Positions 41,476 to 53,315 of a DNA stretch of 64,000 nt are shown here, piece by piece. The translations under genes and the position numbers were made by a program. Position 1 is the first letter of the stretch. Each line of letters starts with the position of its first letter. Source of the stretch: Vandiemenella viatica. Lineage: Eukaryota; Arthropoda; Insecta; Orthoptera; Morabidae. The notes under the pieces were generated by a model, which was not told the origin of the DNA, did no database searches, and saw nothing but the letters and a program-made list of their open reading frames with translations. The stretch lies in the NCBI GenBank assembly GCA_031002005.1, contig CM061919.1:40265088-40329087 (forward strand). The letters are read 5' to 3'.

Positions 41476-42439
41476 ACCTTAATCATTGTCTTATTGCTCA
41501 CTACAGTATGTAATTACAGCACTTAACAAGATCACAAGCAATCCTCTCAATGATAGATTGTTTGTAAGATGTGATGATTAAACTATCGAAGATTTTAACT
41601 GTTTACTATGGTACACAAAAGTTCAATACCTACAAAGGGTACCTGTTTAAAAAGATATTATGACCACTTTAGCTCGATTTTAATTTGATCAAAGCAATTT
41701 TTACCATTCCTGCCTTTGTGTCAAAACTTGTTTTCTAAAAACAAAATTTGGGTTATGAGTTTCCAAATCTTTCTTCAGTGGAAACAAATGATGAAGACAT
41801 TCTGGTATTTTGCCAGCATTCAGAAGCATTTAAAGAAAATTTTACAAATAGATTTTAGGATATCCTCTACATGATCATACCAGACTGTGTGATACAACCT
41901 TTCTCAAACCTACAAACAGCAGAATTGTCATGTCAGAAGAAGTTGATGGAATTGTCAACAAATGAAGAATTAAAATTGAATTTAAAAATTTGAGAAGTAG
42001 CTTATAAGAATCATGGTTTCAAAGAAAAATTCCAGTGTTATATCCATATTAATTGGTTGCATTCCCATCCAGTCAAAAAAAGAAATGGATTCAATAGTGG
42101 AACATGGTAATCAAAGATTGATGATGACAAATACGGTTTCAAATATATAAAAAAGTGTTATTACATTAAGCTCAGCCCTTTTATTAATTTTTAATAATAT
42201 ATATTTGTTAATCACAGTTTGAGCATCACAACAATATTCTTAATATCTTTTAATAAAGCAATTTTAAAAGCTCTGTCCTCATATAATTATAATGTAATAC
42301 ACTCAAGAGGGGTCCAATGTATGAAAAAGTTGGTACACTATGGGTTACATTACAGACTGCAAGAACGGTAATCATTATGTTCCTTCCCTCTCGTCCCATA
42401 AAGGGTGTGGGGAGTAACTTTTTATATTTATTTATTTTT

Positions 42440-43450
42440 TAGTAAGTGAAACTTCTTTGGCCACAGTAGGGAGAAATCTGCTGGCATTATGCAGTGACGG
42501 CACAGTTCTATGCATGCACTGAACCCCATTTGTATGGTTTAATGGCATAAACAACTTGCGCCTTGCATATGGCTCAATGTCAAATTTAAAGTAAGAAAAA
42601 CATTAGGATTGTAGCAGTGTACATTTCTCCCAATTAAAAGTAAGATGACATTATTGATTATTTACATCATTCATGAGTACTTTATATAGTACAAGACACT
42701 GCCTTGCTTCATAAAGATAATGATGAAATACCTGTGATTTTTAGTGGAGGTTCCAATTTCAATTTTGCATTAGACAAAACAAAGAAGCTATTGAATATTT
42801 AAGATATATCTTCAATTCCTCTTTGCAAAGTAATCCACAAATTTGAATCATGAAATTGGAAATGACTATTGATCCAGTCTTCAAGAGATCATATTAAATG
42901 TGAAACATATATTTACCTATAATAACAACTGCATTTTGTGGAAATGCTAATTTATCTATTTGACAGTCTAAGCTTCCAACTGCCATTCTGCAGCCTTACT
43001 ATTAATGTTTACATAGCAACAAGCACCAAACACTGCTGAGAAATAGGCCACCATCATCATTGAATTTGTTAGTATTCTTTGAAATTTCTGCTGCCTCCTC
43101 CATTCGACAATCGAAAGCTTGGACTGTCAAATAAATTACGTGTCATTTTTGCAAAATCCAGTTGTTATTAATAAAGATGGCTGCGGAAGCCTGAGAATTC
43201 TTATCAGTTACCATAAACTTTTGATTGTGAAAATTTATGATACAATGGAATTAGAATAGTAGTAATATAAATTAATAATAATAAATATACTATCTGTAAA
43301 TATCAACACAACAAAATAGTTTCTATTTGTCCCCAAAATAAATAATCTTATTTTGCTGATGACTCTTGTATCCTATTAAATGTAACGATGGCTAAACAGA
43401 TAATTTTGTCCAAGTAAAATCTCTAAACACAAAATACAGACTAAGGCTCA
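42440..43450 (+). mobile_element. Jockey/CR1-like LINE relic
   Basis: A plus-strand endonuclease remnant reads RIVAVYISPN near 42610 and EIPVIFSGGSNFNFALDK near 42730, the SPS and GDFN motif regions. Near 43340-43400 an RT remnant reads NNLILFADDSCILLNVT with the FADD catalytic block. Most of the sequence between is deleted or replaced. Confidence 0.6.
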
Positions 43451-44070
43451 ATGCAATACTCTATAATCTACATTCCAGTGTCTCTGATAATCTAGCAAAC
43501 TGTGCCTTAACTTTTTAATAATTTTCATTTACTTATGAGAGAAAATATAAATAAAATGTGTTTATTTCCTTTGTGCGCTTTTGTTTGCTACTAATTTACT
43601 GTTAATAGGATTACAGATTCGTTTTTAATAAAATTCACTTACATAATAGTTTGTTTTTCTTTGAAAGATTAACAAGGATTCTTTTTAATCATAGATGCCA
43701 TACAAACATTTAAAACACAATGAGAATATTTAATGAAAAATATTCATCCAGGGCCCCAAATCCTTCTTCTTATTATTGAAGTGAGGAAGCATATTTGTAA
43801 ACTCCTATTTTTCATTAAATTAGAAACATACCACACATACATTATTAATATAAGTAAATGGATGGAAAAAGTTCCTATTTACAATATAAATACAATACAG
43901 ATAGTGTCAAGTGTGAAAGAACATAAAAAAAAAAAAAAAAAATGCCCAGAAAATACAAAAATTAGCAGTCATTGGAGACTGCCAACAGAAGTGGAAAACT
44001 TAAACTATTAATATAATACACATAACATGTCATCTTTATAGCTACAGATATAATAAATAATAATAATTCC
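43451..44070. other. No gene recognised
   Basis: AT-rich spacer with an A20 tract near 43924. A 92-codon open frame (43733-44011) includes a lysine run from this tract and has no motif. Confidence 0.5.
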
Positions 44071-44074
44071 ATGT

Positions 44075-44345
44075 GGATGTAATGACCTGGTAACAGGGTT
44101 TCTATTAGTTGTGCTTTCTGCCTCTGTCTTAAACGCCAAAACCTAACCTGGCAGTGCTACCAGGTACAACAAACCTACAGCTGAATGTGGAATCCCAACC
44201 ATGGAAGCATTCTGGTGTATTTCACATTACACAACAAGCTATGTGAGAGGTGAAGGTTGGGTGAATGGTCTATGAAAATCGACATCAAAACAGAGATTCG
44301 AACTAGCACCATTTTGTTCACCTAACCACAACAGATATACTATTA
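44075..44345 (-). mobile_element. SINE2-type copy A
   Basis: Minus-strand tRNA-headed repeat. The B-box complement AGAGATTCGAACTAGC is near 44294 and the head lies to the right. Internal blocks TAACCTGG, TGTGGAATC.GAACCA, TTCACATTACACA and CAAGCTATG recur in copy A' (44838-45640). Confidence 0.65.
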
Positions 44346-44439
44346 ACTTTAACATGTCAGTAATGCAAACTCATGAGATTTTACCCATTCAAAAATTGCT
44401 CAATGGACTTAAAGAAGTTTTCACTTCAAAAACTAAAAA

Positions 44440-44695
44440 TAGTCCACAACCCGACGGGTCGTTGAATTTTCCTGATGGAGATGTACCAAGCAATTGTGTC
44501 AGAGGCAATCAGGCTAATTCTTTTCTTCAGGGGACTACAGTTTAACATGGAATCAGAACCATGGACTGTCCCAGCGTAGCTTAGATAATCAAATACAACT
44601 CCTAAAAATTCTTACTCACCATGGAATATGAACCCGCGACTGGAGAGAGAACTTTTGGAAGTAAGCGCATTAACCGCTAATCTCAATGCACCTAA
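44440..44695 (-). mobile_element. SINE2-type copy B
   Basis: Related repeat with ACCAAGCAATTGTGTCAGAGG, AACATGGAATCAGAACCATG and a head ending AAGCGCATTAACCGCTAA. It recurs at 45755-45980 (B') and 60075-60332 (B''). The B-box complement (ATATGAACCCGCGAC) is degenerate. Confidence 0.65.
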
Positions 44696-44837
44696 AGTAG
44701 TGCCACTACCTTGTCTTGAAGTATAAATGTGATAAGTACTATGAAAATTGGAGAAAAACTGTGGGTTTTTATGAATAATGGTGACAGAAATTAATGTGAG
44801 GGGGGAAAGGAGCAGAAGGTTAATAATTCTGTGTGGA

Positions 44838-45075
44838 AGGAATAACCTGGTTACAGGGTTTCTGTTGGCTGCACTTTCCGCCCCTGTCTTAGCCTCCTTA
44901 ACCTAACCTGGTACAAGGGACCTATAGTTCAATGTGGAATCTGAACCACAGAAGCATTCTGGCATACTTCACATTACACAGCAAGCTATGCCAGAGGTGA
45001 AGGTTGGGTTAATGGCAAGGGCATATCCCTGATAAGAATTAGGGGGGTGCAATATCTGAATTGGGAGGGGGGGGT

Positions 45076-45143
<68 letters not shown>

Positions 45144-45640
45144 AGGAATTTGGGTGGTGGACTGAAACATGACAATTTCTTACAAAATGAAACTGAAACC
45201 TGTTGAGGAAACTATTTTTATTATTAATTAACAAGGACCTACTATGCAGTTAATCAATATTGTAACTCAATTATAGTTTTTTATGTAAACATTAATAGTC
45301 TTGGATTTTCAGAAAAATTTTCAATAACTTAATTTGTCAATATCTCACTGTGAACTTTCATGAAATTTTGATGCACACTCATCAGGCATAATCCAGTCAA
45401 TCTTTCCTCTCCCATAGTGCTCCTGGGCCAGTTCTTCACTTGTTGAAGCGTACTGAAGGCAACTTGATTTTTCTTCTAGGGGGGGGGAGCAGCAGACCCC
45501 CCCTCCCTGTCCCTCGCTGGATACGCCCATGGTTAATGGTCTATGAAAATCCCTGCCGGGACAGAGATTCGAACACGGGACCTTTCGTCTGCCAGTCAGA
45601 CACCTTAACCACTGAGCCACGATACCGCAATGGATATACT
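44838..45640 (-). mobile_element. SINE2-type copy A', split by a hAT MITE
   Basis: Copy of A interrupted at 45017-45531. Its head is better preserved than in A: ACAGAGATTCGAACACGG (B box complement) and ACCTTAACCACTGAGCC (A-box region) at 45600-45620. Confidence 0.75.
45017..45531. mobile_element. hAT MITE with a 60-base poly(T)
   Basis: Flanked by a perfect 8-bp duplication GTTAATGG (45009-45016 and 45532-45539). Ends are CAAGGGCATATCC and, inverted, CATGGGCGTATCC, each followed by G-rich tracts. A run of about 63 T (45080-45142) sits near the left end. Length 515 bp, no coding capacity. Confidence 0.85.
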
Positions 45641-45754
45641 GTTAACATTTGCATATCGATAATGTGACCTCATAAGATTTTACCCATTCAAAAATTGCCC
45701 AACGCACCTAAAGAAGTTTGCACTTCAAAAATTAAAAAGCTAACTTAATCCAAA

Positions 45755-45980
45755 ATGTGACAGCTCGTTGAATCTTCCTGAAGGAGATGTACCAAGCTAT
45801 TGTGTCAGAGGCTAATTCCTTTCTTCAGGCCTGCAGTTTAACATGGAATCAGAACCATGGAACATCCTGGCTTAGCTTATATAATCAAATACAACTCACA
45901 AAAATTTCCACTCACCGTGGGATTTGAACCTGGGACTTTTGGAAGTAAGCGTCTTAACTGCTGAACTACCAGACCGCCTT
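45755..45980 (-). mobile_element. SINE2-type copy B'
   Basis: Copy of B with CTCGTTGAATCTTCCTGA, TACCAAGCTATTGTGTCAG, AACATGGAATCAGAACCATG and the B-box complement GGGATTTGAACCTGGG at 45920-45935, ending in an A-box-like GTCTTAACTGCTGAAC. Confidence 0.7.
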
Positions 45981-46329
45981 GTTTTGAAGTATACGTGTAC
46001 TAACTACTGTCAAAATATGATAAAACTGTGGGTTTGTATGAACAACAGTGACAGAAATTAAAGTGAGGGAGGAAAGAAAGAGAGGTTTTAGGTTTCTGTG
46101 AATCAAACTAAATAGTTTTTTTTTTTTTTTTCATTTGTCTTAAAGTATACATAGGCAAAGATCCATCAAAATCAGATAAAAAACTGTGTATTTGTAAAAA
46201 GATTTTGCAAAAAGCATCCAATGGACATATCATACGCGCAATAGGTGGTGTGATGGTGTCGTCACGAACTCACCGATTTATCCCCATCCAAACATCATGT
46301 AACGCGCCTATAGAAGTTTTCATTGTGTA

Positions 46330-47060
46330 TGAACCACAGAAGTCACACTTCTTGTGCCTGAATACACTGATACATGCACCAATTTTATTTTTTGGTGATC
46401 TATATGTTTGGCTATAGATTAGTAGCAGCACATCAATGTAGTTCTGCAATCAATCTGTTGATAATGATGTTGGAGATAGTAATTTCTGTCCCTACTACAG
46501 AGTTTCACTTCACTTTTCTTTATTTGGAGAAACAGCAGTTTTTACTTACATTTCTTCTCTGTATTATGTGTGTAGATCTTTTAACCACTCATTTTTAAAG
46601 CTTTGGTCTTATAATGATTGAAGGAATTAATGATCCATACATCTTATTATATTTTCTGTGTTCTTGTTGCATAAAATTTTGTCCCTGGCTATGGTCCCTT
46701 CTATGGTTGGGGCCCTAAGAAGCTGACTAATTTGCTTTGTTGGAAGTTTACCCAATGTAAGACTTAGCATCACTGGAATATTTCAAATTATTCTCCTATT
46801 TCCATTAGTGTTGGTATTAGCAAAAACTATTTTGTCTTTCTTCATTTATTGATGTACATTTAATTCAATTCTGCAAGCAAATAAATCAGGGCTGATATGT
46901 AAATGATACAGAACTTAAAATTCACCTGTCATTATAAACCAGAGTTGCTATCAAATACGACATATTGATGGAAAAACTATTACACATATATAATTGTCTT
47001 AGCCGATTGCTGCAAGGAAGACTTGGTATCATATAGGAAATTAATACTTCTTAAGAACAG
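46330..47060. other. No gene recognised
   Basis: AT-rich spacer with short frames only; no motif, end or tail recognised. Confidence 0.5.
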
Positions 47061-48736
47061 CATGGGGTGAAAGGGTTTGGGAGAGGCTATATTAACCTCT
47101 TCCAACTAAATTCCAACCTCTCATACACATGGTGCACCCCATTTGCACAGACAAGGCACTGGAAACTTAATGACTCTTGGTATAAGGAGCCAGCAGTCTT
47201 CTGAAAGGAAGGTGGAAAAGCGAAAAGTGGTCCAGGTTACTCTCTTGCTCTTGGGTTGGAAACAGCCCGTAAAGGCAGATGAATCAGAAATGACCAATGA
47301 CATTGTGATGCAGAAGGCAAGGGGAAGCCATCACATTAAAGACCTAAAGGGTACTCCGAGGACATATAATACTCTCAAATTAAATATAGAATGATGGTTT
47401 CTTTATGGGAAAAAATATTATGGAGATAAAATAGTCCTCCCAATTATATCTCCGGGTGGAAACTGCTCATCAGAATGGATAGACACATTCCTCAGGTCAG
47501 AGTGGAATGTTACAAGTCTGAAAAGGGCAGGCAACAAGTTAAATTAGGTGTAACTGAGATTAGTGAGATTAAGTACAAAACACACAGGATTTTTGGTCTA
47601 GGGAACACAGGATAATTAGCACACAAGCTGTCAGTGGAATTACTTGTGTAGGATTTAGAATTAACAAGAGAGTAAGGAAACAGGTGAGTTATTATGAATA
47701 GTTAAGTGACAGAATTGTTGCTCAAAGCATGTTTCTACAAGTATATAAGCTAACTTAGCAGGAAGATGTTGAAGCAATAGAGAAAATATATGATGAAATA
47801 GAAGAATTAATCCAATATGTGAAGGAGGATGAAAATCTAATAATCATGGGTAACCTGGAATGCAAGGAAGTGGGTTGTTAGAATTTTGTGAAAAATAGAA
47901 ACTAGTTATGGTGAACACACTAAGAATCATGCATGAAAGATATACACCTGGAAACATCCAGGGGATACATGTAGATATTAGCTAGATTATATCATGGACA
48001 AACAGAGATTCATATATCAAGTTATAGATTGTAAAGCATACCCAAGAACCTGACATAGACTCTGACCACAATCTGATAGTTACGAAGAGTAGGCTGAAAT
48101 TTAGAGGATTAAGAAGCAATACAAGCAGAACAGAGTGGAATTGTACAAACTGAAACAATCGAACATGAGAGAAAAAGTTGCAGAGATGGTAGACGTGCTC
48201 TTACAGGAGTTCAACTGAAGATGAATGGAATGTATTGGAGAGACAAATAATGAAAGATGGTAAAGAAACACAAGTCTTTAGGGAAAAACCACCCAAAAAC
48301 ATTGGATCATAAAAGAAATGTTGGAGTTGATGATTCAGAGGAGAAGGCACAAAAATGCTCAGGATGAAGGAGGAAGAGAGCAATACATATAATTTAGAAA
48401 TAAAATAAACAAAGAAATAGAAAAGGAAATGGTTGTATGTAAAGTAGATGTGGCATATAGGAAGATCAAACAAAATTTTGGAGACATGAAGGAAATATGT
48501 ATTAACATTAAAGCTACTGATGGGAAACCTCTTTTAAACACAGAAGACCGAGTTAACTAATGGCGGGAATACACAGAGAAACTGTATAAGGGGGATAATT
48601 TAAACAACAGTGTAATGGAAAAAGGGAAGGCGATGTCAACATTGATGATTTAAGAAGTCCTGTTTTAAGAGTGGAATTTGGCAGAGCTTTGAAATATCTG
48701 AAATCAAATAAGATAGTTGAAATTAAAGAGATTCCA

Positions 48737-48970
48737 CCAAGCGTGGTGGGTGAGCGGTAACACTCTGGCTTTGCCAACTGGGAGGACACAGTTTCATATC
48801 CCCCCCCCCTCCCCTTGCCATGCAGATTTGGGTTTTCCAAGATTTCCTTGAATCAATCCAAGCGAATCCCAGGATGGTTCCTTCAAAATTCCATGGCTGA
48901 ATTCCTTCCTGTACCTTCTCCCAAGTCCTTTCCCACCTCTAATGACCTCAATGACGACAAGGTATAGAGC
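48737..48970 (+). mobile_element. SINE1 copy
   Basis: Plus-strand copy inside the LINE: head CCAAGCGTGGTGGGTGAGCG (tRNA-like start with A box) and GGTAACACTCTGGC, then a C-rich patch, TTTGGGTTTTCCAAGATTTC and TCCCAGGATGGTTCCTTCAA, ending with CTCTAATGACCTCAATGACG. This is the best example for sense orientation of the family. Confidence 0.85.
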
Positions 48971-49254
48971 AAAAAATTAAAAATTACCAAGAGATTACTG
49001 CAGAACTTCAGAAACCTGTAGGAGAAGAAGGAATCCAAAATTATTCAAACAGTTACAGTTACAAACAAGAACAGATTCCAACTGATTTCACTCAAAGTAT
49101 AGTCTTCACACTTCTGAAGAAAGCAAAAGTCGAAAAATATTAGAATTATTGCACCACATGTCTAACTTCACATTCTTCAAAATTACTGACCAGGATAATA
49201 TCCAGAAGAATAGAAACGATAGTAAAAGATAACTGGATAAACAAACACACATTC

Positions 49255-49545
49255 TATGGACCTGTTAAAAACATGGCGTGGTATTTACTCTACCATGTTT
49301 TGATTACGATAGTAACAGCAAATAATAGTGTTAATGTGAAATTTGGTCAGTGCAGTGTAGTGATTTATACATTCAGATGTTTTCTACAAAACCTACATAG
49401 AGAAGCTAACGCTGATGAGTAAAATGTAAAAAAGTAACATATGTCGCTGATGATGCTCTTGAAATAGAACGAAACGCGTACGACACCAAAATAAAACAAA
49501 AATTCAATTGCATTGGCGTGTTATTCACCTTTATAAAAAATTGAT
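49255..49545 (+). mobile_element. Penelope-like element terminal fragment
   Basis: A non-LINE insert between two parts of the RT-coding relic. It contains CTGATGATGCTCTTGAAATA then GAACGAAACGCGTACGACAC, the layout typical of the non-coding ends of Penelope-like elements, and ends near TTCACCTTTATAAAAAATTG. The assignment comes from this motif only. Confidence 0.45.
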
Positions 49546-50691
49546 AGTAAAAGAGATGGTAGGTGAAGATCAGTTAGCAATTAGAAAAAACCTTGGTACA
49601 AGAGAAGCAATTCTGGCTTTAAGATTGATATGAAGCATGAATCAAGAAAAGCAAAGATACTTTTATGGCATTTATTTAGAAAAAGTTTTGACAATGTTGA
49701 ATGGGGCTAGATGTTCAAAATTTTAAAGAAGTCAGGTGTAAAATATCAAGATAGAAGACTACTTTATAATTTATATAAGAATCAAGTCACTACAATGAAA
49801 GTAAAGAATTATGTGACATGCTTCAGTTAAAAAGGGTGTGGGCCAAGGCTATAGTCTATCTCCATAAATATTCAACCTGTACGTAGAGAAAACAAGGAAG
49901 CAAAACAAAAATTTGAAATGCTTAAGGAGAAAAAATCAGTATGCTACAATTTGTTGATGGGATTGTCCTGTTAGTGGAACAGACTGAGGATATTAAGAAG
50001 TTACTGAATGTCTTGAATAAAATACCGAAGGAAGATTTTGGACTAAATGTAAACCAAAGCAAGACAAAAGTGATGAAATGTTGTAGAAATGATTAAAAAT
50101 AAAAGTAGGTTCAGATACAATAGAAGAAGCAAATGAATTCTGCTACTTAGGAAGTAAAATTACAACTGACGGTCCAAACAGAAATGACGTTAAAAGCAGA
50201 ATAGCACTAGAGAAAAGAGCTTTCATGAAAAAGAAAAATCTCTTAGTTTCAGAGATTGCGCTAAGACTCAAAGAAATTTTTAAAACTATGTGTAGAGCAC
50301 AGTACTTTATGGTAGTGAAGCATGAACTTTAGAAATACCAGAAAAAAGGAAAATTGAAGTGTTTGAAATGTGGTGCTATGAAAGGATGCTGAAAATTAAG
50401 TGGACTGATAAAGTACGAAACAAGAGTGGTTTGAAAATGATGGGTAAGAAATCTTGTGGAGAAAGAAGAGACAGGACGGACGGTGAGCCACATTTTAAAA
50501 TGTGCAGGATTGATTAATTTGTTAGTGGAGGGAACAGTCAAAAGAAAGAACTGTAGAGGTAGACAAAGGTCAGAATAGATGAAGCAAATAATCAAAGATA
50601 TAGGTTGTAAGGGGTATGTTGAGATGAAGAAATTAAAGTGGGAAGAGATGCTAACTGCATCAAACCAGTCAAGAGATGAATGACAGAAAAA

Positions 50692-51185
50692 AGGGGGGGG
50701 GGGGGCAGCACAGACAATATAATATTTATTTATTTTATTACTATTTGTTCATAAATTTGTGATAGCCACAGGGATGGAGATTTGAACCCGAGTCTTCCAA
50801 GACAATATTGTTCTTAGTTCTGTTGACAATGAAAGAGTCAAAGAGACTGTTAACTGTCAGTATGGATGATTGGACATCTGGATGATTATGACACAAAGCA
50901 GAATGTTGGAAACAGTAGCAGTGACATGCAATTTGATACATTTTCCCAATGTTGGTAAAAAGCAAATTTACCCATTATACACTTGCACATCTTTTGGTCG
51001 ATCTCCACGTATCTTTCCATCAATATTCAGTCATTTAAAATACTTTTGACAGGATTGTTTACCAATCTAGGCAAATTGTTACAATGAAAACATTTTTTTA
51101 CAATTCCTATCACAGGCACACAGCAAGCCTATAGCTCCTTAATGCTGAAATGGCCAATTTTACTATGAGACTCTCAAATGGAGGT
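50692..51185. other. No gene; G tract and spacer
   Basis: Begins with a G14 run (50692-50705) at the end of the LINE, then AT-rich sequence without coding signal. Confidence 0.5.
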
Positions 51186-51189
51186 TGTT

Positions 51190-51571
51190 TTGTTGTGTGG
51201 TTTCTGAGAGGGATAGAGAATGTCACAAGGAAAGACAAAATTAGAAATGAAAACACCAGAGAGAGACTACAAGTGGAAGCATTAGAAGATATGTTAAGGA
51301 GGAAAATGACTGCAGTGGTTGGGACATGTTATGAGGATGGAGGAGGAGAGGATGCCGAAAGTAGCACTGCTGAACAGCGGGAAGGGAAGGAGACCAGTTG
51401 GAAGACCATGGGCAAGATGGATGGACCAAGTGAAGAAAGATGAGACAAAGGGAGTCATTTGGAGGAAAGTGATGGAAGAAAAACCTTGGAAAGACCACCA
51501 GACTTGGAAGAGGATGTGCAGGATGAGCCGCAAGAGCGGAAACATCTAATAATAATGATGATGATGATGTG
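51190..51571 (+). mobile_element. RTE-like LINE, 3' fragment
   Basis: Plus-strand C-terminus: SGIENVTRKDKIRNEN-like tract (51200-51260), RLQVEALEDMLRRK, then (frame of 51319-51549) MGHVMRMEEERMPKVALLN, GRRPVGRPWARWMDQVKKD and the end SRKSGNI. It ends in TAATAATAATGATGATGATG, the RTE-type microsatellite tail. One frameshift near 51310 splits the coding piece. 5' truncated. Confidence 0.85.
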
Positions 51572-53047
51572 TCGTAAAACCACCTGCACATTTCTTGGCT
51601 CTTTGGTATCATTTCTGTAATATTACTTCAACGGAAAAGAATAATAGATGGCCTATATCTCACATAATTTGTCGTAAGTATTGTGTATTCACTTTTTTCC
51701 CAACCATAAGCAGTAATTTTTTTCCCCTTTCTTTCTTCTGCTTGGGAGTAAGAATCTCACTGCTTGTGATTTTTTGCCTCATACAACATACTATAAATAT
51801 GCATCTCAAAGGTCAAACAAATCTCCCTATTTCTAATGGGTATGTTCAGGAAATTACACAGGTCCATCCCAAAATGTTGGCAATAAGATGTATCAAAAAT
51901 ATTTTTATTCTTCTATCAGAAACATTAGATACACAGTTAAACCCTGTATAAGTTAAATAAATCTCACAAGTTACATCCAGTAGCTTGCATTTTTCTAGAT
52001 TAGCTTTGGACTTGCCTATTTCTGTCTGCAATTGTAACAAGATGAATAGGTCTCATCTCATAGCTCTCACAATAAAGTTGGTGTATCCATACAAAGATGG
52101 ATAACAACTTTTGTTTAACCAGAAATAGTGCAACAACTCAGTCGTATTTCCTTTTTTTGATTGACTGGTAATTACCAAAATGTTATTTTGCTAGATGAAT
52201 TAAAATTTCAGAGATACATGATTCAATTTACATGATTATAGTCCCTAATGAAAGCATTGACAATATCCATTGTACCCTGTAGGTGCAAATATCAGAGAGA
52301 TTTGGATATCTTTCGAAATTGTGCTTCACCGATACAGATATAAATTCAGTTTACCAATGACTGTTACTGTCTGCAAAACAACGATTTTATCCTGTGCAGC
52401 ATATTTTGTATTCCTGATCTTTCCATTCACATAGTTCAAAGATAATTTTGTATTTCAGCTATAATGTAAGTACAGGAAAAAGAGCTCTGAATATTGATTA
52501 TGAGAGAAGTGTAAGCTTTCAATTTCTGGAATTGATTATTCCCTTTTTCAATTCTTGTTCAAATTCCACAATTGGTAATTTTGTAGTAGCAGGAAAAAGA
52601 ACACAAAATGACCTATCTTCTTTGATCTTGTGTTAAAAAACTGAAGATCAAACATACTTCACAACATATAATGTGGAGATTAAGTCAATTCTCAAACAGT
52701 CTTATGGAGATGTAGTACACCATCAGGATAATCCATAATTAAGTAAATTTTCTCCATCCTTTGCTATGAACCCAATCTGGTCATTTAACTATAGTGTCTA
52801 CGAACTAAGTCACAACAATTTCCAACATAAATTTATTCATGGGGTTTTAATCACAGTTTTGGGAGTCCATATATTATTCTGTATATATTTTGCTATATTT
52901 TGTAAATGTTTGGATTATTTAAATACGTAATTTGCATCAACATACAGAGAGATGTCTTTAAACCACAGCTGTTATCTGTAGTGCTAAGGTTCCAATGCAG
53001 GTCTGCTACATATGTTATAATTATGGAATTATCTGTATTTTTTTTTA
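51572..53047. other. No gene recognised
   Basis: A 118-codon plus-strand frame (51595-51951) and a 64-codon minus-strand frame (51846-52040) overlap here; neither shows a motif and the length is within chance for such composition. The rest is AT-rich spacer. Confidence 0.45.
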
Positions 53048-53273
53048 ACTGCTTAACATCTCTTAATAGCGAGGTCTTTAGAGACAGGAAGAAATGGGGG
53101 CAAGGAATGGGAAGGAATTCAGCCATGGCCTTTTGAACTAAGCATCCCGGCATTTGCCTGGAGTGATTTGGGAAACCATGGAAAACCCAAATCTGGATGC
53201 CCAGACGGGGATTTGAACCGCCGTCCTCCCGAATACGATTCCAGAATGCTAACCGTTACACCACCACGCTCGG
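53048..53273 (-). mobile_element. SINE1 copy, best preserved
   Basis: Minus-strand copy: GGAAGGAATTCAGCCATGGC, GCATCCCGGCATTTGCCTGG, GGAAACCATGGAAAACCCAA, B-box complement GGGATTTGAACCGCCG and head ending ACACCACCACGCTCGG at 53258-53273. The end matches the sense start of the copy at 48737 (CCAAGCGTGGTGG). Confidence 0.88.
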
Positions 53274-53315
53274 TGGAATTATCTGTAGAAAGAGTATGTG
53301 TGAGTATTGTAATTT

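Larger units (their letters stand above)
37940..42140 (+). pseudogene. ZBED/SCAND3-like hAT transposase relic in three blocks
   Basis: Block 1 (37940-38196): LNESTLPNNKSLLLAHICII, then IPLDNIVTIATNG and KIQDVV. Block 2 (40023-40100) resumes as FKKAVPNIDAMYCVIYR. Block 3 (about 41480-42140): VITALNKITSNPLNDRLF, EDFNCLLWYTKVQYLQ, then NLGYEFPNLSSVETNDED, an IPDCVIQPF block, and INWLHSHPVKKRN, the decayed hAT dimerisation region. The order matches LQLDEST...TDGA...KKEVPN...HCVIHRQ...AVNKIKSNSLNDRLF of ZBED5/SCAND3-like proteins. Several stops and indels; dead. Confidence 0.75.
37720..42350 (+). mobile_element. Large hAT element of the ZBED/SCAND3 type, decayed
   Basis: The left end CAGTGGTTCTTAAAAGGGTC with a GGTCCAAGGGGGG block is the usual start of this hAT group. 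A weak inverted counterpart (AAAGTTGGTACACTATG) lies near 42332-42348. The interior contains the transposase pieces in order, separated by a nested hAT (38197-40022) and another insert (about 40095-41475). No clear target duplication was found. Confidence 0.65.
44075..46085 (+). repeat. Composite tandem duplication (A-B, A'-B')
   Basis: The order SINE A, spacer, SINE B, tail at 44075-44810 is repeated at 44838-46085 (with the hAT MITE added in A'). Spacers also match: TTTTACCCATTCAAAAATTG and CACTTCAAAAA; the tails share TGACAGAAATTAA.GTGAGGG. Since the spacers and tails are duplicated, the pair arose by segmental duplication rather than by independent SINE insertions. A third, weaker tail-spacer piece follows at 46110-46325. 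Confidence 0.75.
47060..50695 (+). mobile_element. RTE-like LINE, near full length, decayed
   Basis: Plus-strand order of landmarks: 5' leader with GACATTGTGATGCAGAAGGC (47300), endonuclease remnants (VKEDENLIIMG near 47820, then SDHNLIVTK near 48060), DRVN-WREYTEKLY near 48550, RT remnants (KYRIIAPHV near 49135; GQGYSLSP-IFNLYVE near 49840; FVDG.VLLVEQ near 49950), thumb EANEFCYLGSKITTDG near 50130, and the C-terminus to about 50690. Stops occur every few dozen codons. A SINE1 (48737-48970) and a Penelope-like piece (49255-49545) are inserted. Confidence 0.75.

Noticed and set aside
45590..45640. tRNA-like boxes, considered as a tRNA gene (also at 14290, 36960, 53220, 58725)
   Set aside because: A and B boxes belong to SINE heads; no cloverleaf with a proper acceptor stem could be drawn, and the same body follows each copy.
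51595..51951. 118-codon plus-strand open frame
   Set aside because: Hydrophobic reading of AT-rich DNA without motif, splice context or conserved block; not enough to call a gene.
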